A DNA stretch of 64,000 nt from an uncultured Bacteroidales bacterium (GTDB taxonomy: Bacteria > Bacteroidota > Bacteroidia > Bacteroidales > UBA932): contig CALVAC010000002.1 of NCBI GenBank assembly GCA_944325435.1, positions 1-64,000 of the forward strand, read 5' to 3'. Position 1 is the stretch's first letter, and each line of letters starts with the position of its first letter. The notes beneath the pieces were generated by a model. The model had not been told where the DNA came from, did no database searches, and saw only the letters and a list, made by a program, of their open reading frames with translations. Both the position numbers and the translations under genes were made by a program. Positions 17,721 to 27,527 of the stretch are shown here, in pieces.

Positions 17721-18701
17721 TTACCAGCCGAGAATATATGCGAACATCAGAGGGGCTACGATGGTTGCATCTGACTCCACAATGAACCTCGGAGTGTCTA
17801 CATCCAGCTTGCCCCATGTTATCTTTTCATTAGGGACGGCCCCTGAATAGGAACCGTATGAAGTGGTGCTGTCGGAGATCTGGCAGAAATATGCCCAGAG
17901 AGGTGTCCCTTTCCAGCCGAGATCCTGCTCCATCATTGGAACGACACAGATAGGGAAGTCTCCTGCCGTGCCTCCTCCGATCTGGAAGAATCCGACCCCT
18001 TCTCCGGCAGAGTTGTTCCTGTACCATTCCGTGAGGAACATCATAGTCTCGATACCGCCTTTGATCATAAGCGGGTCGAACTCCCCCTTGATGACGTGTG
18101 CAGTGAAGATGTTGCCTGTGGTGCAGTCCTCCCACGCAGGGACAATGATAGGGATGTTCTTCTCGCAGGCGGCCACAACCCAGCTGTCCTTGGGGTCAAT
18201 CTCATAATACTGCTCGAGCACACCGCTGCGCAGAAGCCTGTAGATGACCTCGTACGGAAGAAGCCTTTCTCCGTTGGCCTTCATCTCTTTCCATACATCC
18301 ACAAGGTGGTCCTCCAGACGGCGGAATGCCTCCTCTTCCGGGATACAGGTGTCAGTGACGCGGTTCATATGGTTGTCCAGCAGCTCTTTTTCCTGGGCCG
18401 GGGTCAGATCCCTGTAGTAGGGCACCCTGTAATAGTGGTTATGCGCGACGAGGTTCATAATGTCCTCCTCGAGGTTGTTGGCCGAGCAGCAGACAATCTG
18501 TATCTTGTCCTTGCGGATCATCTCCGCGAGCGAAAGTCCCAGTTCGGCCGTACTCATTGCTCCGGCCATTGCCAGCATCATCTTGCCGCCCTTGTTGATA
18601 TGCTCATCATATGCTTTGGCTGCATCTACGAGTGCAGCTGAATTGAAGTGACGATAATGGTGAGTGATAAACTGTGAAATAGGTCCTTTTTCCATTTTCA
18701 T
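17721..18701 (-). CDS. Deoxyhypusine synthase-family protein
   Basis: The 326-residue protein has the NAD- and spermidine-binding fold of deoxyhypusine synthase (DHS), including GAMSTAELGLSLAEM, SANNLEEDIMN, GGGTAGDFPI and SDSTTSYGSYSGA. The WGK motif of the catalytic lysine is kept (TWGKL, K298), as in eukaryotic DHS. Bacteria lack eIF5A, the normal DHS substrate. Bacterial homologues are linked to polyamine metabolism such as homospermidine synthesis, so a role in transferring the aminobutyl group of spermidine is an inference. It is divergent from lysA with a 99-base intergenic region. Confidence 0.9.
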   Translation of the reverse strand: MKMEKGPISQFITHHYRHFNSAALVDAAKAYDEHINKGGKMMLAMAGAMSTAELGLSLAEMIRKDKIQIVCCSANNLEEDIMNLVAHNHYYRVPYYRDLTPAQEKELLDNHMNRVTDTCIPEEEAFRRLEDHLVDVWKEMKANGERLLPYEVIYRLLRSGVLEQYYEIDPKDSWVVAACEKNIPIIVPAWEDCTTGNIFTAHVIKGEFDPLMIKGGIETMMFLTEWYRNNSAGEGVGFFQIGGGTAGDFPICVVPMMEQDLGWKGTPLWAYFCQISDSTTSYGSYSGAVPNEKITWGKLDVDTPRFIVESDATIVAPLMFAYILGW

Positions 18702-18754
18702 CTAAAATATTAACATTGTTAAACTTCAAGGCGCGAAATTAGCGATTTTTTCCC

Positions 18755-18762
18755 TATTTTTG
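18755..18762 (+). promoter_or_regulatory. -7 box for lysA
   Basis: TATTTTTG matches TAnnTTTG, 38 bases upstream of the ATG at 18801. No TTTG is found at the expected -33 spacing. Confidence 0.45.
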
Positions 18763-18800
18763 CAATCGTTTTCGCCAATAATTTGTTTTGATTGAATAAA

Positions 18801-20006
18801 ATGTTGGATGTCAATAATATAGAATTTTTCGAAAAGGTGGAGACCCCTTTCTGGTTCTACGATATGGACTTGCTCAGGGCAACAGTCGGGAAAGTGGTCT
18901 CTCTGGCGGGACGCTATGGCATCGATGTCCATTATGCTGTCAAGGCAAACGAGGAGAAGAGGATTCTTGAATACATTTCATCGATGGGGCTGGGCGCCGA
19001 CTGTGTGAGCGGCAACGAGGTCATCCATGCGAGAGACTGCGGCTTTCCTGCGGACAGGATAGTCTTCGCAGGTGTCGGTAAGAGCGACAGGGAGATTGCG
19101 GATGCCCTGAAGGCCGGGGCATCATTCAACTGTGAGTCTCTGCAGGAGATATTCATTGTAAACGCGATGGCTTCACGGCTCGGTATCAGGGCAAAGGTGT
19201 CCGTCCGTATCAATCCTGGGGTAGATGCGCATACGCACAGGTACATAACGACAGGTACATACGAAAACAAGTTCGGCATATCGGACTATGAGTTCGCCCC
19301 GCTCGTGGATCTGCTCGGCCGTTGCTCCTGCATCGATTTCACCGGTCTGCATTTCCATGTAGGGTCACAGATAACGGATGTCGAGGAGGTGTTCTCTCTG
19401 GTGTGTACAAGGGTCAATTCGATAGTGGAGTGGTTCGAGAAAAGAGGACTTGAGGTCAGGAACATCAATCTCGGCGGAGGGCTTGGGGTTGACTACGAAG
19501 ATCCGGACGGACAGCCGATTGCGGATTTCGAGACCTGGTTCGGCACTGTGTCCGGGAAGATAAGACGCAGGGCGGGCCAGTCACTGCATCTCGAACCAGG
19601 GCGCTCGATTGTGGCCCAGTGCGGCACTCTGGTGTCCCGCGTGCTTTTTGTCAAGGTGGGAGAGACCAAGAACTTCCTCATTCTGGATGCCGGAATGAAT
19701 GACCTGATAAGGCCGGCACTTTATGGCGCGTACCACAGGATAGAGAATCTGTCCGCCCGTCTGCGCCCCAACCTGCCGCAGTCGCAGGTCTATGATGTCG
19801 TGGGACCGGTATGCGAGTCCAGCGATGTATGGGGAGCGGGGCGTTTCCTGCCATTGAGCGTGAGGGGGGACCTGATGGCAATACGTTCGGCCGGAGCATA
19901 CGGACAGTCCATGTCCAGCAGATACAATCTTCGTGACCTTGCCCCTGCCGTATATTCGGATGATATGCACGGGGCACGGCTGCGGACAGAATATTTTCAG
20001 GAATAA
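18801..20006 (+). CDS. lysA: Diaminopimelate decarboxylase
   Basis: This fold-type III PLP enzyme converts meso-diaminopimelate to L-lysine. The PLP lysine is in HYAVKANEEKR. Further blocks are HFHVGSQI, NLGGGLGVDY, EPGRSIVAQ, the substrate region VGPVCESSDVWG and the C-terminal GAYGQSMSSRYN. All are characteristic of LysA rather than ornithine or carboxynorspermidine decarboxylases. At 401 residues it has normal length. The frame extends to a TTG at 18792, but the ATG at 18801 is more likely. ffh follows after 14 bases. Confidence 0.93.
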   Translation: MLDVNNIEFFEKVETPFWFYDMDLLRATVGKVVSLAGRYGIDVHYAVKANEEKRILEYISSMGLGADCVSGNEVIHARDCGFPADRIVFAGVGKSDREIADALKAGASFNCESLQEIFIVNAMASRLGIRAKVSVRINPGVDAHTHRYITTGTYENKFGISDYEFAPLVDLLGRCSCIDFTGLHFHVGSQITDVEEVFSLVCTRVNSIVEWFEKRGLEVRNINLGGGLGVDYEDPDGQPIADFETWFGTVSGKIRRRAGQSLHLEPGRSIVAQCGTLVSRVLFVKVGETKNFLILDAGMNDLIRPALYGAYHRIENLSARLRPNLPQSQVYDVVGPVCESSDVWGAGRFLPLSVRGDLMAIRSAGAYGQSMSSRYNLRDLAPAVYSDDMHGARLRTEYFQE

Positions 20007-20020
20007 AAACGATAAGAGAT

Positions 20021-21352
20021 ATGTTTGAGAATTTGACGGAGAAACTTGAGAGGTCGTTCAAGATACTCAAAGGCGAAGGTAAGATAACCGAAATCAATAT
20101 AGCGGATGCCCTCAAGGATATCCGGCGGGCGTTGCTGGATGCCGATGTGAGCTACAAGATAGCGAAGCAGTTCTGTGATGATGTCAAGAAGAAGGCTATC
20201 GGGCAGAATGTGCTTACTGCCGTGAAGCCGCAGCAGATGATAGTGAAGATTGTCCATGATGAACTGGCTGCCCTGATGGGAAGCGACTCGTATGACATCA
20301 ATGTCAAGGGCAATCCTGGCATAGTGCTGGTGGCCGGGCTCAACGGTTCAGGTAAGACGACATTCTCCGCCAAGCTGGCCCTGAATGTCAAGAGCAAGAA
20401 GGGGATGAGAGTCCTGCTTGCGGCCTGCGACACCTTCCGTCCGGCGGCAGTGGACCAGCTGAAGGTCCTGGGAGAGCAGATTGGCGTGCCTGTGTTCAGC
20501 ATACCGGATGAGAAGGATCCTGTCAGGATAGCGAAGAGTGCCGTTGCCAAGGCTAAGAGCGAAGGATATTCCGTAGTGATAGTCGATACTGCCGGTCGTC
20601 TGGCCGTGGATGATGAGCTGATGGATGAGATTTCGGCCTTGAAAGATGCGGTAAATCCTACAGAGACCCTCTTTGTCGTGGATGCGATGACAGGGCAGGA
20701 TGCCGTGGAGACAGCCAGGACATTCAATGCAAGGCTCGATTTCGATGGAGTTGTGCTTACCAAGATGGATGGAGACACCAGAGGCGGTGCTGCGCTTTCC
20801 ATAAAGGCGGTTGTAGGCAAGCCGATCAAGTTTGTCAGCTCAGGAGAGAAGATGGAGGCGCTGGATGTCTTCCATCCGACCAGGATAGCTGACCGTATCC
20901 TCGGAATGGGGGATGTGGTCACTCTCGTGGAGAAGGCGCAGGAGCAGTTCGATGAGAAGCAGGCCCGTGAACTCAAGAAGAAACTTGCAAAGAACCAGTT
21001 CACCCTGATGGATTTCTATAACCAGATCCAGCAGGTCAAGAAGATGGGCAATATCAAGGATCTGGCATCTATGATTCCGGGTATGGGCAAGGCACTGAAA
21101 GATGTGGAGATGGACAATGATTCATTCAAGGGTATAGAGGCCATTATACTGTCCATGACCCCGGCCGAAAGGGAGAAGCCGGAGATTATCAACGGAAGCC
21201 GCCGCAAGAGGATTGCGGATGGGAGCGGCACTTCGGTCCAGGAGGTCAACCGTCTTCTGAAACAGTTCGAGACGACCCGTTCCATGATGAAGACAGTGAT
21301 GGGAGGAGGTCTCCAGAATATGATGCGCCGGGGAGGTATGCGCCGCAGATAG
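20021..21352 (+). CDS. ffh: Signal recognition particle GTPase Ffh
   Basis: Ffh binds signal sequences of nascent membrane proteins and delivers ribosomes to FtsY. The N domain (1-90) is followed by the G domain with G1 GLNGSGKTT (106-114), DTFRPAAVDQL, DTAGRL and TKMDGDTRGGAAL. The methionine-rich M domain contains IPGMGKAL and RRKRIADGSGTSVQEVNRLLK, and the protein ends in GGMRRR. The 443-residue length is normal. It lies 14 bases after lysA and is convergent with the GSCFA gene. Confidence 0.97.
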   Translation: MFENLTEKLERSFKILKGEGKITEINIADALKDIRRALLDADVSYKIAKQFCDDVKKKAIGQNVLTAVKPQQMIVKIVHDELAALMGSDSYDINVKGNPGIVLVAGLNGSGKTTFSAKLALNVKSKKGMRVLLAACDTFRPAAVDQLKVLGEQIGVPVFSIPDEKDPVRIAKSAVAKAKSEGYSVVIVDTAGRLAVDDELMDEISALKDAVNPTETLFVVDAMTGQDAVETARTFNARLDFDGVVLTKMDGDTRGGAALSIKAVVGKPIKFVSSGEKMEALDVFHPTRIADRILGMGDVVTLVEKAQEQFDEKQARELKKKLAKNQFTLMDFYNQIQQVKKMGNIKDLASMIPGMGKALKDVEMDNDSFKGIEAIILSMTPAEREKPEIINGSRRKRIADGSGTSVQEVNRLLKQFETTRSMMKTVMGGGLQNMMRRGGMRRR

Positions 21353-21360
21353 CGTCCGGA

Positions 21361-22254
21361 TCATTGGCTTTCCCTGTTCCGGTGCAGGCTCTGCCTGTAT
21401 CTTCTGATGTTTTCCGCAAGTACAGGCTTTTCTTCGGCCGGCAGTGCCCAGTCGAGGAATCTTTCCGCGATGTAGTCTACAGCCTGTTGTGATGGATGGA
21501 CCATGTCTTCTGCATAGAACCTGTAGTCTCTCAGTTCGTCCATCATTATCTCGTATGCAGGGAAATAGTCGGTTTCAGGACCGGCCTCCGTATTCCCGGT
21601 TGCAATGTCCGTTGCCAGAAGCAGTGTGGACTTGCTCAGCTGGTTGCCGTGCGCTCCGTCTGCAAGATGACGTATCGGGCTGACAGTGAATATTATCTGT
21701 TTTTGCCGGAAAGAGGTCCCTCCGTTGCCGTCACATAGCCGTACAATGTTTTCAAGCATTCTTGTGGCGGACTCTACTGAAAGCCTTTCCCTGTCGAATT
21801 CTTTTGCATCCCTTTTCAGGCAGTTGCTGACGATTTGTCCTTTATATCTGAAGCACCACGCTGTGCCGAGGGTTATTATGACCCTGTTGCAGTCACGGAA
21901 GAAATTGCATGCTTCGTCAAGTCTTCTGTTTGCGTTCTCGAGAAATTCCGGAATGTCCCTTCTGGCGAACGAAGTGTGATGCCAGAAAGAGCAGATCTTG
22001 CCTGCACCGCTGCCCATCCATACGCATTCTTCCTCTGTGAAATGCGTCCCGGATACAAGCCTTTCTACGGACCGGGATATGGATGCCGGGTTGTATAGAG
22101 TGCCGAACGGGTTTATGCATACATCAAATCCATCATCGGCCAGCTTCCGGCCGACATTGTCCGTGAAACAGCTGCCCAGCATAAGTATCCTGTCTTTATA
22201 TGAGATCCTGACACGGCATTTCACATCCGTCACCGGTGTCTGAAGTTTAATCAT
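21361..22254 (-). CDS. GSCFA domain protein
   Basis: The protein carries the family-defining LGSCFTDNVG near residue 33, then NPFGTLYNP, ITLGTAWCF, TVSPIRHL and a C-terminal DMVHPSQQAVDYI. The GSCFA family (SGNH-hydrolase-like) has no established function; the Ser in GSCF and the late DxxHP resemble an SGNH catalytic layout. The ATG at 22254 (297 residues) is preferred over an upstream frame extension to 22275. It converges on ffh with 8 bases between. Confidence 0.85.
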   Translation of the reverse strand: MIKLQTPVTDVKCRVRISYKDRILMLGSCFTDNVGRKLADDGFDVCINPFGTLYNPASISRSVERLVSGTHFTEEECVWMGSGAGKICSFWHHTSFARRDIPEFLENANRRLDEACNFFRDCNRVIITLGTAWCFRYKGQIVSNCLKRDAKEFDRERLSVESATRMLENIVRLCDGNGGTSFRQKQIIFTVSPIRHLADGAHGNQLSKSTLLLATDIATGNTEAGPETDYFPAYEIMMDELRDYRFYAEDMVHPSQQAVDYIAERFLDWALPAEEKPVLAENIRRYRQSLHRNRESQ

Positions 22255-22353
22255 GGCATTTTGTATTACTGTCATCTTTCGTGAATGGGGCCAATTTCCG
22301 CAATCACAATGACAAACAGTTTGTTGTCGTATTCTTATCTGTTATTTTTCCTT

Positions 22354-22361
22354 CAAATATA
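22354..22361 (-). promoter_or_regulatory. Possible -7 box for the GSCFA gene
   Basis: The minus strand reads TATATTTG, matching TAnnTTTG, about 100 bases upstream of the GSCFA start. This would give a leader of about 90 bases. No -33 element was found. Confidence 0.35.
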
Positions 22362-22438
22362 ATGAATTTTGTACAGTGGAGGACAGAGAGGAGCCGGGAC
22401 AGGTGCTTTTGGCGTGTGACCGGAATGCGGATTATGAT

Positions 22439-22446
22439 TATCTTTG
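22439..22446 (+). promoter_or_regulatory. Promoter for the 22478 outer-membrane protein gene
   Basis: TATCTTTG matches TAnnTTTG, with TTTG 17 bases upstream (22418-22421), slightly shorter than the usual 19-21. It rules out the open frame that begins at 22376 as the true start and supports the ATG at 22478. Confidence 0.45.
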
Positions 22447-22477
22447 CAGTTCCGATGCTTTTATGGGAAAACAGTCT

Positions 22478-23758
22478 ATGAAACATTTATGTCTTGTAAT
22501 ATGCAGTGTGTTTTCTGCCGTGTCCGTGTCATGCGGTCTGTATGCCGCGGAGAATTTCCAGGCTGACACTGCAAGGGGAGGAACGGGAGTGCCATCAGGA
22601 AAAGAGACTCCGAAAGTGCATTTTGCATACGATGTGAATTTCGAGATGAAGTTCGACAACAGGGAGAATACGGTAAGCCTGTCCCCATCGATGACAATCT
22701 TCGGTGCGCGCCTTACACCTGAACTCGGCATAGGTGTAAGGCAGAGTGACGGTACCCGCCACAGGGTGATGCTTGGAGTGGATGTCATGAAAGACTTCGG
22801 CAAGGGACCGGATGTATCTGCGGATGGGAGCGTCACGGGAGACAGAGGATATGCCAATGCTGCCCTGTTCCACGAAATGACCCTCTATTACAGGCTGGAG
22901 AAGAGGATGGGGAAGACCGGCTTTGCCCTGACAGCAGGTATATTCCCCAAACGGTACTCTATGTCGGAAGAATATTCTCCGGCTTTCATATCCGATTCCC
23001 TGAAATTCTATGACAACAATTATGAGGGACTCCTGCTGTCTTTCAGCCGCCCGAAGTCTTATTATGAGGTCGGGTGCGACTGGATGGGTATGTTCGGTGT
23101 GTATGAGAGGGAGCGCTTTATGCTGTTCAGCTACGGGAAGTCACGGCTCCTGCCCTGGCTGTCACTGGGATATACCGCCTATATGTACCATTATGCGTGC
23201 AGTGCAACTGTGGACGGAGTGGTGGACAATATCCTGTTGAATCCGTCCGTATGCCTTGACATTGCTCCTTTTGTGCCGCTCCAGCAGCTTAGTCTCACGA
23301 TAGGGTGGCTTCAGGGAGCTCAGCAGGACCGGCTGAATGTCGGGAAATATGTCTTACCGTGCGGAGGAGAGGCCGTATTCGACATCCGCAAATGGAATGT
23401 CGGCATCAGGAACAGGCTTTTCATAGGCTGCGACTTGATGCCGTATTATGACAGTATGGATGCAGGAGGCAACAGGTACGGGAGCGGACTTTATTGGGGA
23501 GATCCGTTCTACCGCCTCTTCCCTGGCAATGACAGCCGTTTCAGACCAGGGGGGGCCATGACATATGTCAGGGAAAGGTCAGTGGCCTTGTATGACAGGC
23601 TGGAAGCGTATTATGAACCGAGGATAGCTGACTTCCTGTATCTGAAGGTCGGGCTTGTGGCGCATTTCCTCGAATCCGGTTATGCGGGATTCCACCAGCA
23701 GGTCTCCCTCGTGTTCAACCTTCAGGAACTCCTGTCGAGCACTGCCACCAAGAGATGA
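22478..23758 (+). CDS. Probable outer-membrane protein, unknown function
   Basis: A signal peptide (MKHLCLVICSVFSAVSVSCGLYAA) is followed by about 400 residues of alternating, aromatic-rich strands (FAYDVNFEMKFDN, GFALTAGIFPK, LKVGLVAHFL). It ends in HQQVSLVFNLQELL, consistent with a beta-barrel. I recognise no named family. The frame opens further upstream at 22376, but the promoter box and signal peptide favour 22478 (426 residues). Its stop nearly abuts the 5'-nucleotidase gene (56 bases), so the two may act together at the envelope. Confidence 0.7.
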   Translation: MKHLCLVICSVFSAVSVSCGLYAAENFQADTARGGTGVPSGKETPKVHFAYDVNFEMKFDNRENTVSLSPSMTIFGARLTPELGIGVRQSDGTRHRVMLGVDVMKDFGKGPDVSADGSVTGDRGYANAALFHEMTLYYRLEKRMGKTGFALTAGIFPKRYSMSEEYSPAFISDSLKFYDNNYEGLLLSFSRPKSYYEVGCDWMGMFGVYERERFMLFSYGKSRLLPWLSLGYTAYMYHYACSATVDGVVDNILLNPSVCLDIAPFVPLQQLSLTIGWLQGAQQDRLNVGKYVLPCGGEAVFDIRKWNVGIRNRLFIGCDLMPYYDSMDAGGNRYGSGLYWGDPFYRLFPGNDSRFRPGGAMTYVRERSVALYDRLEAYYEPRIADFLYLKVGLVAHFLESGYAGFHQQVSLVFNLQELLSSTATKR

Positions 23759-23814
23759 TGCTGGCCTTGTGGCAAATGGCATATAATGTACGACAGATAT
23801 TTCAGATTCATATA

Positions 23815-25548
23815 ATGGGACTTAAGAATTTTTTCCTGCTGCCTGTGCTGCTTTTTGCGGCGGCCTGCGGACCTCGCGATGGAGTATATACTGTCCATCT
23901 TTTCACGACCAATGATGTACACGGGACATATTTCGATTCGATGTATGTGTCCGCAGATACGAGACCATCGCTTATGGCCGTGTCGCATTATGTCGACAGT
24001 GTGCGTGCAGCTGTCGGGCGCGGGAATGTCCTTTTAGTGGATGCGGGAGACTGTCTGCAGGGTGACAATGCGGCATATTATTACAATTATGTCGATACTG
24101 TCTCAAGACATCTCTATGCGCGGATTGCTGAATATATGGGCTATGATGCCGTGGCTGTCGGCAACCACGACATCGAGACCGGCCATCCTGTATATGACCG
24201 TATCCGCAGGGACATGAATGTGCCTTTCCTGGCAGCCAATGCTGTCAGGACCGACAACGGTCAGCCGTATTTCCAGGACTATGTGACTGTAAGGCGACAC
24301 GGGATAAGGATTGCGATTCTAGGGTTCACCAATCCCGGCATTCCCGGCTGGCTGTCAGAGGGCCTGTGGAGCGGGATGGAGTTCAGGTCTCTTCTTCCGT
24401 ATGTACAGGAATATGTAGACAGGGTGAGGGCTGAAGAGAAGCCGGACATCGTTATAGCCGCAGTGCATTCCGGCACAGGCCGTGGGGATGGTTCCATGCT
24501 CGAGAGTCAGGGGCTGGATCTTTTCAGGACCTTGAGAGGGGTGGATTTCCTTGTATGCTCACACGACCACAGACCGTATGTGGAGCAGAACGACAGCATC
24601 TGCCTGATAAATTCCGGCAGCCATTGCAAGAACATCGGACATGGGACGATAAGTCTGACTGTAGAAGGTGGGAAATGTGTCGCAAGGTCCCTGTCGGCAG
24701 AACTTATCCCAGTCCGGAAAGATGTCGTAGACCCGTATATGGAGTCCCGTTTCCGTAATGATTACAATGCAGTCAGGGAATTTACCCTCAAACCTGTAGG
24801 GCAACTTGACACCGATCTTTTCACCAGGGATGCGTATAGGGGAACGTGCCCGTATATGGACTTGCTCCATACAGTGTCCCTCTCGGTCCCGGAAGCCGAG
24901 ATATCCTTTGCGGCACCGCTCTCTTTCAACGGAAAAGTAAAAGCCGGGACATTGCTTTATAATGACCTCTTTACGATATACCCTTTCGAGAACCAGCTTT
25001 ATGTCGTGAAGATGACAGGACGGGAGATAAAGGACTATCTGGAATATTCATACGATAACTGGATAAATACAGTAAGCGGCAGACCGGGAGAGCATCTGCT
25101 GAAGATTGCAGGTGAGCCTGATCCGCGCACGGGCCAGGACAGCTGGTCATTTGTCGGAAGGGCGTACAATTTCGATTCTGCAGGGGGACTGGTATATACG
25201 GTGGATGTGACAAGGCAGTATGGCAGCAGGGTCTCTGTCATCTCTCTTGCGGATGGCAGGCCGTTTTCGGAAACAGGTGAATATAATGTGGCGATGACTT
25301 CCTATCGTGCAAGCGGGGGAGGACGGCTGCTGGAAGATGGGGCCGGAATAGATCCATCGACAATCGATGGAAGGGTGGTGGCCCGATATCCGGAAATCAG
25401 GGAGCTGGTATATGGCTATATTATGGATAACGGCGGCATATTCGCTGAAAAGATAAAAGCTCCGGCCGTGATTGGAGGCTGGAGCTTTATACCTGAATCC
25501 ATATCCGAGCCATTGCTCGGGAAAGATATGTCTCTGCTGTTTGACTGA
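23815..25548 (+). CDS. Lipoprotein 5'-nucleotidase / UDP-sugar hydrolase family phosphoesterase
   Basis: The lipoprotein signal LKNFFLLPVLLFAAAC places it in the envelope. The N-terminal calcineurin-like metallophosphatase domain shows TNDVHG, DAGDCLQGD, VGNHDIE, AAVHSGTG and CSHDHRPY, the ligands of a dimetal site. The C-terminal half matches the 5'-nucleotidase substrate domain (NDLFTIYPFENQLYVVKMTG, NVAMTSYRASGGGR). The family hydrolyses nucleotides or UDP-sugars for salvage. The start at 23815 gives the lipoprotein signal; the frame is open from 23755. It is convergent with dsbD, 8 bases apart. Confidence 0.9.
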   Translation: MGLKNFFLLPVLLFAAACGPRDGVYTVHLFTTNDVHGTYFDSMYVSADTRPSLMAVSHYVDSVRAAVGRGNVLLVDAGDCLQGDNAAYYYNYVDTVSRHLYARIAEYMGYDAVAVGNHDIETGHPVYDRIRRDMNVPFLAANAVRTDNGQPYFQDYVTVRRHGIRIAILGFTNPGIPGWLSEGLWSGMEFRSLLPYVQEYVDRVRAEEKPDIVIAAVHSGTGRGDGSMLESQGLDLFRTLRGVDFLVCSHDHRPYVEQNDSICLINSGSHCKNIGHGTISLTVEGGKCVARSLSAELIPVRKDVVDPYMESRFRNDYNAVREFTLKPVGQLDTDLFTRDAYRGTCPYMDLLHTVSLSVPEAEISFAAPLSFNGKVKAGTLLYNDLFTIYPFENQLYVVKMTGREIKDYLEYSYDNWINTVSGRPGEHLLKIAGEPDPRTGQDSWSFVGRAYNFDSAGGLVYTVDVTRQYGSRVSVISLADGRPFSETGEYNVAMTSYRASGGGRLLEDGAGIDPSTIDGRVVARYPEIRELVYGYIMDNGGIFAEKIKAPAVIGGWSFIPESISEPLLGKDMSLLFD

Positions 25549-25556
25549 AGCCTCGC

Positions 25557-27476
25557 TTAATCTGCTGCTTCAAGTCCGGACCTGAGGAAATCAACGAATC
25601 CCTGAATGTCGAGGTCATATCCTCTGACCGGAGCGAGCTGCTCCCCGTCCGGCGAGAGAAGGACATAGTTAGGCTGTGCGTTGACACCGAATTTCGTGCG
25701 GACTATATACGAGTTGGCCCTGCCGAGTGTCTTCAGTACTTCCCCTGTTTCTGTCCTCACCCAGTCTTCCTCGGCAAGCTTCTGCTTGTCATCTGTGTAC
25801 AAGGCTACCACTATGTAGTCGTTGTTCAGTATTTCGAGGACCTCGGGAGCACTCCATACCCTGGATTCCATTTCCCTGCAGTTTACGCAGCCATGTCCTG
25901 TGATGTCTACGAATACCGGCTTTCCGGCCTCCTTTGCTGCTGCAAGTCCTTCTTCGAGGGTGAAGTATCCCTGAAGTCCAAGAGGCAGGTGAAGGTCATA
26001 TTTCTTCTGCCCTTCAGATACCGTCTGTGCAGGAGCGGAACTTGTGGCCGTGCTGTTCTGTCCAATGACGAAATCCTGCGTGGTGATAGGCGGCAGATAT
26101 CCGGAAAGGGCCTTGAGCGGTGCACCGAACATTCCCGGAATCATATACACTACAAACGAGAATACCGCGATTGCAAGTGTCAGGCGCTTTACTGAAACAT
26201 GTTCCACCTTGTCATCGTTGGCAAACCTGATCTTGCCGAGGAGGTAGAAGCCTAGGAGCGTGAATACTACAATCCAGATTGCAAGGTACACCTCCCTGTC
26301 GAGCAGTCCCCAGTGGTATGTCTGGTCTGCAACGCTCAGGAATTTGAACCCGAGTGCGACCTCGACAAATCCCAGTACTACCTTTACGGAGTTGAGCCAA
26401 CCGCCGCTCTTCGGCATATTCTTGAGGAGGGATGGGAAGAAGGCAAGGACTGTGAACGGCAAAGCGAACGCAAGCGAGAAGGCAAGCATAGCTATCATCG
26501 GTTCCCAGAATTCCCCCTGGGTGGCCTTGATGAGCACAGACCCTACAATCGGTCCTGTGCAAGAGAATGATACCAGCACCAGGGTCAGGGCCATGAAGAA
26601 CGTGCCGAGAAGCCCACCTTTATCGACCCCCTTGTCGCTCTTGTTGACGAGCTTGGATGGGAGCACGATCTCGAATGCCCCGAAGAACGAGGCGGCGAAG
26701 ATCATGAACACGATGAAGAATATTATGTTAGGCAGCCAGTGCGTAGCAAGCCAGTTGAATATGTCAGCAGTCACTGCATCTCCTCCTACAATCCTGGTTA
26801 TGAGGATTATCAGAGAAATCGGAACAGTATACAGCAGTACGATGAAAAGTCCGTACATGGATGCCCTGAATCTCCCGGCCGCAGGGGATGATGCCCCTTT
26901 CATGAAGAAAGACACTGTCATCGGGACCATCGGGAAAACGCAAGGAGTCAGCAGAGCCGCGAATCCCCATAGGATTGCTTCTATGACTATACCCCAGTTG
27001 AAACCCCTGGTCGGTGAGGCGCTGTCTATCGAGCCTTGTAATGTCGCCGGAGATGCCTTGATGTCGACATTGAATTTCCAGTATTCAGGCATATTGCAGT
27101 AGTCTTCGTTGCAGCTCTGCCAGTTGAGCTCTCCGGCTACCTTGACATCCTGTCCTTTCGCGGCAATGTCCTGTCCGAGCCTGATCTCGTTGAAATATAC
27201 CATCTCTCCCTCGTAGTCCTCTTTTGTCCCGAGGTCGTACAGACTGCCGATGGCGGTGTAGCCGCTCCCTTTGGCGAACTCTATCCCGGCAGGATATCCC
27301 ATCTCTGTGACGGTGCCGTATGTATGATAGCCATCAGCTATCCTGCCAGTGAAGACGATGGTGTACAGGGTGTCGTTCTTCTGCTGTACATCTGTCTTCC
27401 AGGTGACTGTTGTAGTCTGCGAAAACCCTGTTGCGCATAGCAGCAGAGCTCCGGTGAAAGCCAGTAAGCGTTTCAT
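25557..27476 (-). CDS. dsbD: Thiol:disulfide interchange protein DsbD
   Basis: DsbD passes electrons from cytoplasmic thioredoxin across the inner membrane to periplasmic thiol proteins. The order is: signal peptide; an N-terminal alpha-like domain with the pair CNEDYC (about 123-128); about eight membrane segments starting at LWGFAALLTPCVFPMVPM, with the partner Cys in SFSCTGPIVGS; then a C-terminal thioredoxin-like domain with GCVNC near residue 520. The 639-residue length is normal for Bacteroidetes. It follows rny on the same strand with a 51-base gap. Confidence 0.93.
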   Translation of the reverse strand: MKRLLAFTGALLLCATGFSQTTTVTWKTDVQQKNDTLYTIVFTGRIADGYHTYGTVTEMGYPAGIEFAKGSGYTAIGSLYDLGTKEDYEGEMVYFNEIRLGQDIAAKGQDVKVAGELNWQSCNEDYCNMPEYWKFNVDIKASPATLQGSIDSASPTRGFNWGIVIEAILWGFAALLTPCVFPMVPMTVSFFMKGASSPAAGRFRASMYGLFIVLLYTVPISLIILITRIVGGDAVTADIFNWLATHWLPNIIFFIVFMIFAASFFGAFEIVLPSKLVNKSDKGVDKGGLLGTFFMALTLVLVSFSCTGPIVGSVLIKATQGEFWEPMIAMLAFSLAFALPFTVLAFFPSLLKNMPKSGGWLNSVKVVLGFVEVALGFKFLSVADQTYHWGLLDREVYLAIWIVVFTLLGFYLLGKIRFANDDKVEHVSVKRLTLAIAVFSFVVYMIPGMFGAPLKALSGYLPPITTQDFVIGQNSTATSSAPAQTVSEGQKKYDLHLPLGLQGYFTLEEGLAAAKEAGKPVFVDITGHGCVNCREMESRVWSAPEVLEILNNDYIVVALYTDDKQKLAEEDWVRTETGEVLKTLGRANSYIVRTKFGVNAQPNYVLLSPDGEQLAPVRGYDLDIQGFVDFLRSGLEAAD

Positions 27477-27527
27477 ATCTATCTTGTTTTGTTAAGTTGT
27501 TTCTGCCTTCTCTGGGTACGGGTCAGC

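Noticed and set aside
22376..22477. N-terminal extension of the 22478 gene
   Set aside because: A -7 box at 22439-22446 lies inside it and a clean signal peptide starts at 22478.
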